From: Edaphobacter sp. 12200R-103
GTDB lineage: Bacteria; Acidobacteriota; Terriglobia; Terriglobales; Acidobacteriaceae
Direction: 5' to 3'
Length of the DNA stretch: 64,000 nucleotides
Assembly (NCBI RefSeq): GCF_010093025.1
Contig: NZ_CP048114.1
Span: forward strand, 1,922,001 to 1,986,000
Position numbers and translations under genes: made by a program. Numbering within the stretch: position 1 is the first letter of the stretch; each line of letters starts with the position of its first letter. The notes below the pieces were generated by a model. It saw nothing but the letters and a program-made list of their open reading frames with translations. It ran no database searches and was not told the DNA's origin. This document shows, piece by piece, positions 52,261 through 60,912 of this stretch.

Positions 52261-52310
52261 GCAGCTTGGTGGCAACGCTCTAATGAAAGACGTAAATAGG
52301 GGAACTGACC

Positions 52311-52829
52311 GTGGTACAAGCTAGCTTTTCAATCGAGGTGATTGTCCTTCCGGTAGCTGACGTGGAGCGCGCAATAGGCTTCTACGTCGATCAGATCGGA
52401 TTCGTCCTGGATGTCGACTATTCGCCCACACGCACGTTCCGGATCGTTCAACTCACTCCACCAGGCTCGAATTGCTCTATCCAAATTGGTAAAGGACTTA
52501 CCGACGAGCCCACAGGCTCAGTCCAGAATCTTTATCTGGTTGTCTCGGATCTTGAAACCACACGGAATAGTTTGCTCGAACGTGGGGTGATGGTTAGCGA
52601 TATTCGGCATAAAACTCCAATCGGCAGATGGGACGGCGGATTTGCATCGGGCGTCGACCCAATGCGTGGAGACTATGCGAGCTTCGCCGACTTCTCCGAT
52701 CCAGATGGCAATGGATGGGTATTGCAGGAACGCGGATATCGACGAAATACAACAGAAACGGAATTTAGCGGGCGCGAATGGGCTTCCCAAACAACGCTTC
52801 CGCCACTGCGAAAACCCCTATCAACCTGA
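52311..52829 (+). CDS. VOC-family (glyoxalase/bleomycin-resistance fold) protein
   Basis: 172 residues from the GTG at 52311 (AGGGGA upstream). The single VOC module reads IEVIVLPVADVERAIGFYVDQIGFVLDVDY...NLYLVVSDLETTRNSLLERGV...DYASFADFSDPDGNGWVLQE. Metal and substrate cannot be predicted. It is 50 bp after the DUF427 gene and probably co-transcribed. Confidence 0.85.
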   Translation: MVQASFSIEVIVLPVADVERAIGFYVDQIGFVLDVDYSPTRTFRIVQLTPPGSNCSIQIGKGLTDEPTGSVQNLYLVVSDLETTRNSLLERGVMVSDIRHKTPIGRWDGGFASGVDPMRGDYASFADFSDPDGNGWVLQERGYRRNTTETEFSGREWASQTTLPPLRKPLST

Positions 52830-52853
52830 CTCGATCACCCAAGGAGGGATGTT

Positions 52854-53795
52854 ATGACCCAAATCAATTCAGCAGAAGCTGTAAACAGAAGCGATGCGAT
52901 ACCGCGGGTATCAGTTTCCAGAGTAGAGACAGATGACGTTCAGGTGTTCTACCGGTCTGCCGGCGATCCTGCTGCTCCTACTATTCTCTTACTGCATGGT
53001 TTTCCGTCATCATCATTCATGTTTCGCGAACTGATCACGCGTCTCGCAGACGAGTACTGCGTAATTGCTCCGGATCTTCCAGGTTTTGGGTTTACCGAAA
53101 TCCCCGAGAATCGCAATTACATCTATTCCTTCGACGCATTGACGGACACCATGGAAGCTTTCACTGAGGTGTTAGCACTGCAGAGCTATGCACTTTATGC
53201 GTTCGACTATGGTGCACCGATCGGCTTTCGGCTGGCAATGCGCCATCCGGAGCGGGTGACAGCGATCGTCACCCAGAATGGCAACGCATATGAAGCAGGC
53301 CTTGGCGATGCTTGGGGACCGATCAGAACTTACTGGTCTCAACCCACTGCAGAGAATCGTGAGGCCCTACGTAAAGACATCCTGACCTTCGAAGGTACGC
53401 GTTGGCAATATACCCACGGTGTAACAGACCCGGGCAAGATTGCTCCTGAATCCTACACTTTGGATGCTGCGCTACTTGAGCGTCCTGGGAATAAGGATAT
53501 CCAACTAGATTTGTTCCTCGACTATGCGTCGAACCTTAAGCTGTATCCTCGGTTTCAGGAATACTTTCGTACATTCGCTCCACCCCTGCTAGCCATATGG
53601 GGAAAAAACGATCCTTTCTTCGTTCCCGCTGGTGCAGAAGCTTTCCGGCAAGACGTCCCCGGTGCGCGGGTTCGCCTTCTTGAAACTGGTCATTTTGCAT
53701 TAGAAACTCACGTGTCAGAGATCGCGTCGGCAATGAAGGAGTTTCTCTGCCCTGATGGCGCTCGTGCAGAAGACAGAAAGACAGCGTCGCGATGA
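52854..53795 (+). CDS. Alpha/beta hydrolase, epoxide hydrolase/haloalkane dehalogenase type
   Basis: 313 residues with a strong AAGGAGG site. Landmarks: LLHGFPSSSFMFRELI (oxyanion hole), VIAPDLPGFGFTE, nucleophile aspartate in YAFDYGAPIGFRLA, acid loop GKNDPFF and catalytic histidine in ETGHFALETH. The nucleophile Asp points to epoxide hydrolase or dehalogenase chemistry, not esterase. Its stop overlaps the next gene by 4 bp (ATGA). Confidence 0.85.
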   Translation: MTQINSAEAVNRSDAIPRVSVSRVETDDVQVFYRSAGDPAAPTILLLHGFPSSSFMFRELITRLADEYCVIAPDLPGFGFTEIPENRNYIYSFDALTDTMEAFTEVLALQSYALYAFDYGAPIGFRLAMRHPERVTAIVTQNGNAYEAGLGDAWGPIRTYWSQPTAENREALRKDILTFEGTRWQYTHGVTDPGKIAPESYTLDAALLERPGNKDIQLDLFLDYASNLKLYPRFQEYFRTFAPPLLAIWGKNDPFFVPAGAEAFRQDVPGARVRLLETGHFALETHVSEIASAMKEFLCPDGARAEDRKTASR

Positions 53796-54490
53796 ATGAG
53801 AGGACCCCTCACACGGTGGTGTTGGTTCATGGTGCCTGGGCAGACGGATCATGTTGGAGCAACATCATTCGTCCACTACAAAGAATGGGCTTGAAGATAA
53901 TAGCAGCTCCACTTCCGTTGACATCGCTGATCGACGACACAGATGCATTGCAGCGCGCGATCGAGAGGACTTCAGGATCTGTCACGCTGGTCGGGCATGC
54001 ATATGCGGGCGCGGTAATTGGCTCCACTCTCTCGGCCCAGGTGACGTCTTTAGCATTTATTGCGGCGCTGGCTCCGGCCGAGGGAGAAACCGTCGCCGAT
54101 GTTTTCTATCGCGCGTTGCCACACCCACAAGCGCCGCATCTGCAACCGGACGCTCACGGATTGATCTGGATGCCCGAAGAAGGTTTTCGTTCAGCCGTTG
54201 CTCACGAAGCTTCGACAGATCAACTCGCCATCATGTCTGCCGTTCAACGGCCTATCGCCGTGCAATGCATTCAGGAGCAGGTGCAACACTCCAGATGGAG
54301 AAAGACGCCGTCCTGGTATCTGGTCGCAGAGAAGGATCGGATGGTCAATCCAGAAACACAGCGATTCATGGCGCAGAGAATGAATGCGAACATGCGGACT
54401 CAGAAAGTCGACCATTCACCGATGTACACAGCCCCGGACTCCGTTGTCGACTTGATCATCGAGGCTGTTGGCACGAACTCTGCAAAATAA
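53792..54490 (+). CDS. Alpha/beta hydrolase with Ala at the nucleophile position
   Basis: 232 residues of the small esterase-like family (VVLVHGAWADGSCWSNIIRPLQ; LVAEKDRMVNPETQRFMAQRM; DHSPMYTAPDSVVDLI). The nucleophile elbow is VGHAYAGAVIG, where GHSYGG is expected, so the serine is alanine (codon GCA). It is coupled to the preceding hydrolase by ATGA. Either the family works differently or this is a non-catalytic binding protein. Confidence 0.82.
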   Translation: MNERTPHTVVLVHGAWADGSCWSNIIRPLQRMGLKIIAAPLPLTSLIDDTDALQRAIERTSGSVTLVGHAYAGAVIGSTLSAQVTSLAFIAALAPAEGETVADVFYRALPHPQAPHLQPDAHGLIWMPEEGFRSAVAHEASTDQLAIMSAVQRPIAVQCIQEQVQHSRWRKTPSWYLVAEKDRMVNPETQRFMAQRMNANMRTQKVDHSPMYTAPDSVVDLIIEAVGTNSAK

Positions 54491-54737
54491 GTGAGCCAAT
54501 TAAAGAGAAGCGATAGCAATAAAGGTGTGACGAATAATCTGCCTGAGCTCAGACAGTGTCAGCTTTCCGTCACGCACTTGCCATCTGGATTCGCCCGGGT
54601 CGCAGGCGACGAGAGAGATCAACGGAGGTGAGGTCACATGCTGCAAACCAGAAGATACCGATGATACAGTGGCCGCTTTACCTAAGTACCGCAGGCGAAG
54701 CGAAAAGGTATTTCCCAAAAGGAAAAGGAGATGACTT

Positions 54738-55307
54738 GTGAACCAGGTAGTTTCAGCGAAATCAATTAGCGCGCCTAACGGAGACCGTTTGCCTTCCGGC
54801 AATCTCTTTGCTGGAGCTTCGGGGCGGCTGGTCCGCCTGGCTGTGTGGATCTACGATCGGAACATTCCGTTTCTGATAGCCAGCGTTAGCATGATCGTCA
54901 TGCTGCTCTGGGCCGGCGCGTTCAAGATGACTGCTCCGGGAGCTGAAGGGATCATCCCGTTAGTTTCGAACAGCCCATTGATATGGTGGCACTTCAATTT
55001 GTTTGGTCCATATATCGGTTCGGATTTGATCGGGATTACAGAATGGCTTGCAGCGTTCTTCATCATTGCGGGATATTTCAAGCCTCAGGCAGGAATCATC
55101 GGTGGACTCATTGCTTCCCTCATGTTTTTTATAACAAGCACCATGATCATCTCGACTCCCGGAACAACTATGCTGGTTCATGGGATCCGATATATGACTT
55201 TCCTGGGTCTATTCCTCTTCAAAGACATCATCTCCTTCGGGGTGTCTTTCTATCTGATCGGCTACTTCGGGAAGAAATCTGTCGTTCTGAACCGAGTGTC
55301 TGCGTAA
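54738..55307 (+). CDS. DUF417 (YkgB/RclC-type) membrane protein
   Basis: 189 residues from the GTG at 54738 (AAGGAG 7 bp upstream). Four hydrophobic segments (FLIASVSMIVMLLWAGAFKM, LIGITEWLAAFFIIAGYF, IGGLIASLMFFITSTMII, MTFLGLFLFKDIISFGVSFYL) and the family WAGxFKMTxxGAEGIxPLVxNSPL block. E. coli RclC belongs to this family and is induced by reactive chlorine species; the function is unknown. A 247-bp gap precedes it, with no gene that I trust on the plus strand. Confidence 0.85.
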   Translation: MNQVVSAKSISAPNGDRLPSGNLFAGASGRLVRLAVWIYDRNIPFLIASVSMIVMLLWAGAFKMTAPGAEGIIPLVSNSPLIWWHFNLFGPYIGSDLIGITEWLAAFFIIAGYFKPQAGIIGGLIASLMFFITSTMIISTPGTTMLVHGIRYMTFLGLFLFKDIISFGVSFYLIGYFGKKSVVLNRVSA

Positions 55308-55611
55308 GACATGAGACAACATGGATCGTCAGACCAGGCCGGAGGTCTACGGGCCGCTCATCCCGGGAAGCGGGCCCTACAACAAACTGCTGGCATGAAC
55401 CTGCTTCGAAAACTTAATGAACTGACAAAGGCGTATGACGTGCGATTCAGATAATCATGTTGAAGCGGTGTATGCTACGCCTGCAAGTGTTGTTTGTTAA
55501 GCGAATAACTCGATTATGCCCTAGAGTCCTTGGACAATCCTGCTCGGGGGAGCACTCTCATCTGCTGTTCGACCTCCAATCAAATGTCACCCTCGGCCTA
55601 TAAGAAGTCGT
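55308..55611. other. 304-bp region upstream of the aquaporin gene
   Basis: One 25-codon frame (ATG at 55321; MDRQTRPEVYGPLIPGSGPY...) follows the DUF417 stop but has no strong support. No -24/-12 promoter with the right spacing is seen. The aquaporin promoter should lie here. Confidence 0.35.
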
Positions 55612-56547
55612 ATGCGCATGTTCCAAGAATTTCGAGGCCAGCCGATGCACTCGCCTGGGTATCCGGCGTTGAGGGAAATTGCGCCTAAGTTTCCGGTCAC
55701 AGCCCTTCCACAGAATGCAACGTTATCCGATGCCATCAGAGTTCACTGGCGGGAATACCTCATGGAAGGAGCGGAACTGGGCGCGCTTATGCTTGGCATC
55801 TGCTTCTCGGGATCGTACATCTACTGGAAGGCTTCCCCGCTATCGACGTTTCCAAAGACAGTGGACGCTTTCGTCATGGGAACACTGGTAGCGATAGTGA
55901 CACTTGCCATTATTTGGTCTCCATTCGGGAGGAGAACGGGGGCTCATTTCAATCCGGCACTCACATTCACATACTATTGTCTCGGTTTTATTCATAGGTG
56001 GGACACGATGTTTTATATTTTGTCCCAATTCCTCGGCGGGCTTGGAGGAGTCCTTGTTGCAAAGCTGATCCTCAGACGCCGTCTTTCCATGCCGCCGGTC
56101 TCCTACGTAATAACCCTTCCGGGGATGAACGGGGTTGGATCGGCGTTCCTCGTAATATTCCTTTTCGCCGGGATAGTAATGGGAACCATCCTGTTCGCAT
56201 CCAATCGACCTCGCCTGGTGGGTTCAACACCTTTTTGGGTGGCAGGATTGACCATCATCTTCTACACCGTGAGTCCTAATCTTTCAGGATTCAGCGTGAA
56301 TCCTGCCCGTTCATTTTCGTCCGCTCTGTTTGCGTTTCTGTGGGCTGGCTTGTGGATTTATTTTCTGGCCCCTTGTTGCGGCATGCTGACAGCGGCTGCG
56401 CTTTACACTCATTGGCCTGGAGACCGCCGAATATATTGCGCAAAGGTCTTACACGACCGCATATCGCCCTGCCCTTTCTACTGCCAATTTATTGAGATGC
56501 TTCCAGATATGGAATGCCAGCGGCATACTTCAATGAATAGCCGCTGA
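55612..56547 (+). CDS. Aquaporin/glycerol facilitator family channel
   Basis: 311 residues. Both NPA boxes are present, HFNPALTF and FSVNPARSFSSALF, with six hydrophobic segments between residues about 50 and 265. A 48-residue N-terminus and a Cys-rich C-terminus (CAKVLHDRISPCPFYCQF) are longer than in typical AqpZ or GlpF. The first loop and pore residues do not clearly settle water, glycerol or peroxide. The location next to the stress-like run suggests H2O2 or small-solute passage, which is inference. Confidence 0.85.
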   Translation: MRMFQEFRGQPMHSPGYPALREIAPKFPVTALPQNATLSDAIRVHWREYLMEGAELGALMLGICFSGSYIYWKASPLSTFPKTVDAFVMGTLVAIVTLAIIWSPFGRRTGAHFNPALTFTYYCLGFIHRWDTMFYILSQFLGGLGGVLVAKLILRRRLSMPPVSYVITLPGMNGVGSAFLVIFLFAGIVMGTILFASNRPRLVGSTPFWVAGLTIIFYTVSPNLSGFSVNPARSFSSALFAFLWAGLWIYFLAPCCGMLTAAALYTHWPGDRRIYCAKVLHDRISPCPFYCQFIEMLPDMECQRHTSMNSR

Positions 56548-56650
56548 TAGAAGGTTGGCCCGTCATAGAAACGCGCTTCGCTTGACTTGAAATTGCAGGT
56601 CTGTTGCAAAGCATCCCCGTCCAGGATCTGTGGATCATCCATAACAATAC

Positions 56651-56680
56651 GGCGTCGCTTTCTCGCAAGAAAGCGACGCC
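56651..56680. terminator. Terminator between aquaporin and the TonB receptor gene
   Basis: A perfect 13-bp stem, GGCGTCGCTTTCT / AGAAAGCGACGCC, with a CGCA loop, between two convergent genes. The T-tract is short on both sides. Confidence 0.75.
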
Positions 56681-56718
56681 TATTGCGGGAATCATTTTCC
56701 TTATTAACGCAAGTTTCT

Positions 56719-59700
56719 TTAGAAGGTTATCTTTCCTGCAAGCTCTGTTATGCGGTTTCCGGTTGCATTGCCATTCGTAAAGTTGATGTGCCCGAAATCC
56801 GGACTTGTAACGTTGCCGTTCGGATTGCCGAATTGGGGGGTATTTGTAAGACTGAATGCTTCTGCACGCAGCTCCAATCCGACTCTTTCTGTAATTGCGA
56901 ATTTTCGGAAGAGCGCACCATCCAGGTTGAAGAAGCCCGGTCCGATATAGGCGTTCTGCCCACTATTTCCGAGACCAGAAACGCCCGTTGTTGCGGCGGA
57001 AGGCTGACTGAAGGATGACGGATCGAACCACAGGCTCTTTCCCACTCCTTTCAGCTTATGAAAAGTTCCATCGGTGTTTGCCAGCTGCGTTCCGTTTCCT
57101 GGAGCATTCAGGCTGGCAGTGCTTGCTGTCACCGAGAAAGGTGCCCCCGATTCGAGCGACAGAACACCAGTAACCTGCCACCCTCCAACTACCCAGCTTG
57201 CCACTCCACTGTTGAGCCACTTCTTGCCCTTCCCGAAGGGAAGCTCATAGATGAAGCTTTGAACGAACGTATGTTTCCGGTTGTTTCCCAGCAATGAATA
57301 ATTACGTGAGAAATCAGTATAAAAAGTTGTGCCACCTACACCACTTCCACTCGAGGTCGTATAGCCAAGCGCTTTCTGATAGGTATAGGAGGTAGTAGCG
57401 GACAGTCCATTCGTAAACCGACGATCCAGTTTTACCTGGAGCGAGTTGTAGTTCGATCCGGCCTGTTTGAAGATGTTCGTCGCGGCAGTTCTTTTGAACT
57501 GTGCGTACTCCGGTTGCCCCGCGGCACCGGCCCCGGCTATGAGTCCTGCATTCATGTTGTAGCCCTGAGGCTGCCGTATCCCGACGTTCCCGACATAAGC
57601 GACATCGAGCACGAATCCGCCCGGAAGAGCACGCTGTACGGCTGCATTGAAGGAGTGCGTGTAAGGAGCCTTCCAGTCGGTCGGTATGGTGTAGTAAGTC
57701 TGGGCAATCAACGAAGGCGTGTTTGCCGGAATAATTCCATTGGCAGGAATGGTGGCAATGATAGGTGCCGGGAACCCGGCCGCCATCGATGCTCCAGAAC
57801 CATCCGGCGCCAATGCCTGGGTATAGGTACTCAGTGCCTGAAAGGAATTATTCTGCTTCAGAGGAAAATTGGTGGCATAAACATTCAGGTTATCCGGCCA
57901 GGATTGGTAGCTGATTCCATATCCTGCACGGACGACCGTTTTGTTATCGAGGCGATAGGCCAGGCCGAAGCGAGGAGCGAAGTAGTAGTATCGCGTCTTC
58001 ATGCCGAGGTTCGCAGGATTGCCGCCAATTCCGGCGATAATCAATGAGTTCGTCGTGGGATCGTAGTTCGAATAATCCCCGTTATGGCGCGCCGTTGGCG
58101 GAACGTAAAGCTCCCACCGCAATCCAGCGGTTAATGTGAGTTTCGATGTCGCCTGCCATGTGTCCTGGCCAAAGGCAAACACCTGTGACTCTCTCCACGA
58201 GGCGTCTTTTACATTAACATCGCGCCCTACTTCATTCGGGATATCCAGAAGGAAGCTCGCGAAATCATTTGCCTGACCCGTTTTTGGCGCAGTTCCGGAG
58301 GTAGCCTTCAGTCCAGTCTGTCCATCGCGGAACCGAAAGACACCTCTCTGTCCGAAGACCTGCCCTTGCTGAAGATCATCGCGAACACGACGGTAATTTA
58401 CGCCGAACTTGAAGCTGTGATTTCCCTTGATCAGGGTCCAGTTATTCGAGAGGTCGATGTTGGTTTCGCCACGGTTCCAGGGATAGGAGGCACCCGTGCC
58501 GAGCATCGGAGAGGAGAAGCCTGCGATATCAATTCCAGTCATGCCGCTTGTCAGTTGGTCGACATTGACTCCGGGAATGCCCACCGCCGTTGAAGCCGTT
58601 GTGCCATAGCCAACGGGAAGAGCGACATTTTTGTAATGGTTGAGCCCAAGGCGAATCTCTGTCAGCAATGTCGGAGCAAAGACATGAGTGTAGTTGAAGG
58701 CGGTGTTGTATGCGGTCTGCGTTCCATGCGCGTTATTCGCTCCCTGCGCAGGCCCACCCACAGATCCAAAGATTGCCTCCTGGTTCTGGTCAACCTTTTG
58801 CCAGCTATAACGGTAGGAGAGGTGATCCTCCCCATGAGGATTGGCATCGGCTTTAACATCGAAAGAATTCGTGTCACGAGTGAAATGGGTGTTCTTGGAG
58901 TAGTTATTCGTTAGGCCCGCTCCGGGAACATTGGGGAGCGGGACGAGAGCCAGAATATTTTTGGCGATCGGACTGATCCTTGCAGGATCGATGACATTAA
59001 GGCGGCCTTGATAGTTGAACTGAGACCTTCCCGTCCCATTGGGATTGCCGGTTTGGGGGTCATAGATATTGAAGCCACCCGCACTTAGGTCTCCGTTACG
59101 AAATGCGGCGGTGGGTACAGTAATCGTATTGAACTGTCCCTGGTGATCGGCAACATGGAGGTAGTCGCCAAAGATAAACAGTTTGTTACGGATGATTGGC
59201 CCACCGATATTGGCTCCGTAGTAATTGTAGGTCGTTACCGGATTGGGGCCAGTTTGGAAGTAGGTCTTGGCGGCCAATGCACTCACACGATTGAACTCGT
59301 AGGCCGCGCCGTGAAAATCGTTCGTGCCTGATTTCAAAATGATGTCGGTTACCGCTCCACCCACTCTTCCAAACTCAGCCGGATAGTTGCTGGTCGATAC
59401 ACTTACACTCTGAATCGCTTCGCTGGGAGGAATGAGAACCTGCAGCAGGCCGGAACGTTCATTATCGTCAATTCCTTCGATGACGGTGTTGTTGGCAAGT
59501 CGAGACTGGCCATTGACCTCGGTAGAAAGGGACGCCTGCGCATTGAAGAAGTTGGAGTGCTGAAGATGCGGTTTTGTGGCGCCCGGCACAAGTGCAAGCA
59601 ACCCCTGTACGTTTCGATTCGTTGTGAGTGGAAGGTCCTCTGCCTGATGAGAGGAGATATCTATTCCAACATCCGCCCGGTCCGTCTTGAGGGCTTCGGG

Positions 59701-60069
59701 GGCTGAAGAGATGGTAATGCTTTCTGTCGCGGAACCTACTTCGAGCGTCAGGTCAACGCGCATGGTCGTATTGACCAAAAGCAATCTGTTTTCGATCTTG
59801 GCCTGCTTGAAACCATTTTGTACTGCAACGATGTCATAGGTGCCAGGCTGCAGGGCTTCGAAATCGAAATTGCCACTCTCGTTCGTTTGAGCGCTTTTGG
59901 TCACTCCGCTCTTTGTCTCTGTAATGGTTACTGTCGCACCGGGAATGGCTGCTTTGGTTGGATCTGTAACCGTACCCACCAGATTTGCATTGACCGCTTG
60001 CCCGAACCCTATACAGGAGCACGCCAGCAATAGCAGGGTAATCCCCCCGGAGAGATAGAAACGTCGCAT
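56719..60069 (-). CDS. TonB-dependent receptor, Oar-like with carboxypeptidase-regulatory domain
   Basis: 1116 residues. Signal peptide (MRRFYLSGGITLLLLACSCIGFG), then a carboxypeptidase-regulatory-like domain (about 27-115: NLVGTVTDPTKAAIPGATVTITETKSG...FDFEALQPGTYDIV), a plug domain and a barrel of about 22 strands ending ITELAGKITF. This is the standard acidobacterial Oar/CarboxypepD_reg receptor; a role in outer membrane uptake of large glycans or siderophores is possible. It is followed, in the opposite direction of transcription order, by a sulfatase gene upstream on the same strand, as in glycan-use loci. Confidence 0.88.
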   Translation of the reverse strand: MRRFYLSGGITLLLLACSCIGFGQAVNANLVGTVTDPTKAAIPGATVTITETKSGVTKSAQTNESGNFDFEALQPGTYDIVAVQNGFKQAKIENRLLLVNTTMRVDLTLEVGSATESITISSAPEALKTDRADVGIDISSHQAEDLPLTTNRNVQGLLALVPGATKPHLQHSNFFNAQASLSTEVNGQSRLANNTVIEGIDDNERSGLLQVLIPPSEAIQSVSVSTSNYPAEFGRVGGAVTDIILKSGTNDFHGAAYEFNRVSALAAKTYFQTGPNPVTTYNYYGANIGGPIIRNKLFIFGDYLHVADHQGQFNTITVPTAAFRNGDLSAGGFNIYDPQTGNPNGTGRSQFNYQGRLNVIDPARISPIAKNILALVPLPNVPGAGLTNNYSKNTHFTRDTNSFDVKADANPHGEDHLSYRYSWQKVDQNQEAIFGSVGGPAQGANNAHGTQTAYNTAFNYTHVFAPTLLTEIRLGLNHYKNVALPVGYGTTASTAVGIPGVNVDQLTSGMTGIDIAGFSSPMLGTGASYPWNRGETNIDLSNNWTLIKGNHSFKFGVNYRRVRDDLQQGQVFGQRGVFRFRDGQTGLKATSGTAPKTGQANDFASFLLDIPNEVGRDVNVKDASWRESQVFAFGQDTWQATSKLTLTAGLRWELYVPPTARHNGDYSNYDPTTNSLIIAGIGGNPANLGMKTRYYYFAPRFGLAYRLDNKTVVRAGYGISYQSWPDNLNVYATNFPLKQNNSFQALSTYTQALAPDGSGASMAAGFPAPIIATIPANGIIPANTPSLIAQTYYTIPTDWKAPYTHSFNAAVQRALPGGFVLDVAYVGNVGIRQPQGYNMNAGLIAGAGAAGQPEYAQFKRTAATNIFKQAGSNYNSLQVKLDRRFTNGLSATTSYTYQKALGYTTSSGSGVGGTTFYTDFSRNYSLLGNNRKHTFVQSFIYELPFGKGKKWLNSGVASWVVGGWQVTGVLSLESGAPFSVTASTASLNAPGNGTQLANTDGTFHKLKGVGKSLWFDPSSFSQPSAATTGVSGLGNSGQNAYIGPGFFNLDGALFRKFAITERVGLELRAEAFSLTNTPQFGNPNGNVTSPDFGHINFTNGNATGNRITELAGKITF

Positions 60070-60912
60070 AACAAGTGCCTCCAGAAATTTGATCAGCGAG
60101 AGAAAATAACTATCCTTTGCGAAACGGGCTAAACCCTAACAGCCAGACAAGTGGAATGTCAACGATAGTTCGGGGTCTGTACTATTCAAGTTTTAACGAG
60201 GATGATCATAGATACGCCCCATTTCAAATTGGGATGCTCGTCCAAGAAACACCCACGTGCGGACCTCGAAATTAAGCTTCACGTGGCCGCCCTGACGCTC
60301 GCAAGGTATTACGAATGAGCGAGCCTCCAACGCCAAAGACTTCCACTACATCGTTTCAGCTATCTCTTCACGGCAAAATACTCAACCTGTATTTAGAAGT
60401 CGCTAACACCCTCCAGGTTTGCCCGCCAGGCGTCACCAAGTCGAAGGGTGCGATCGTGTTGCGAGTGCCTTAGTTCGTGTGTGGCCTTTTCGGTTCCGAA
60501 ACGAGGTGACCCATCCGACAACGCGAGATTAGCAGCCACGCGGCAATTCACCGATGAACGGGCATGCCTGTGCGATCGCTGGGTGAACCATCATTGTGTC
60601 TTCAGAAGCCGTCCCATCAACGGCTCCAGCAATGCTTTCCAGACGACCCAGTGCAAGCCATGTCCGTCTGGCGTCCGTGCGGGGTGTGACGATCGGGAAG
60701 GCCGGTTCATCGCTGTCGAGCAGACAGAAGAACCCGAGTAGAGTGACCCGCTGCCCACTGATGTCGATCAGCTTCGTTGCGATAACATCCTGCGGCGAGA
60801 TCAAGCCGCCCATCAGCCGGTTGAGAGATTTGTTCTAGCGCCGCTGCAGATTCCATTCGATACAAAATCAACGACGGCCGTGATGGATGCTGTACGTCTT
60901 TCAACGCATCGT
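60070..60912. other. 843-bp region between sulfatase and TonB receptor genes
   Basis: No clear gene. The longest reasonable frame is on the minus strand (60529-60813; it includes GLISPQDVIATKLIDISGQRVTLLGFFCLLDSDEP), without a good start or Shine-Dalgarno and not recognised. The start of the TonB receptor is at the left edge (minus strand), so its promoter is expected near 60070-60200. Confidence 0.3.

Noticed and set aside
54469..54484. A third sigma-54 promoter (TGGCAC-GAACT-CTGCA)
   Set aside because: Spacing fits, but it lies inside the coding end of the hydrolase, has a weaker -12 half, lacks the enhancer-like site 120 bp upstream and is 250 bp from the next gene.
54500..54802. Minus-strand gene of 100 codons between the Ala-hydrolase and DUF417 genes
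   Set aside because: It overlaps the DUF417 start, has no Shine-Dalgarno and resembles no family; its C-terminal part is protein-like, so a gene remnant is not excluded.
60529..60838. Genes in the sulfatase-TonB receptor gap
   Set aside because: Overlapping frames on both strands without starts, ribosome sites or recognised families; left as an unassigned region.
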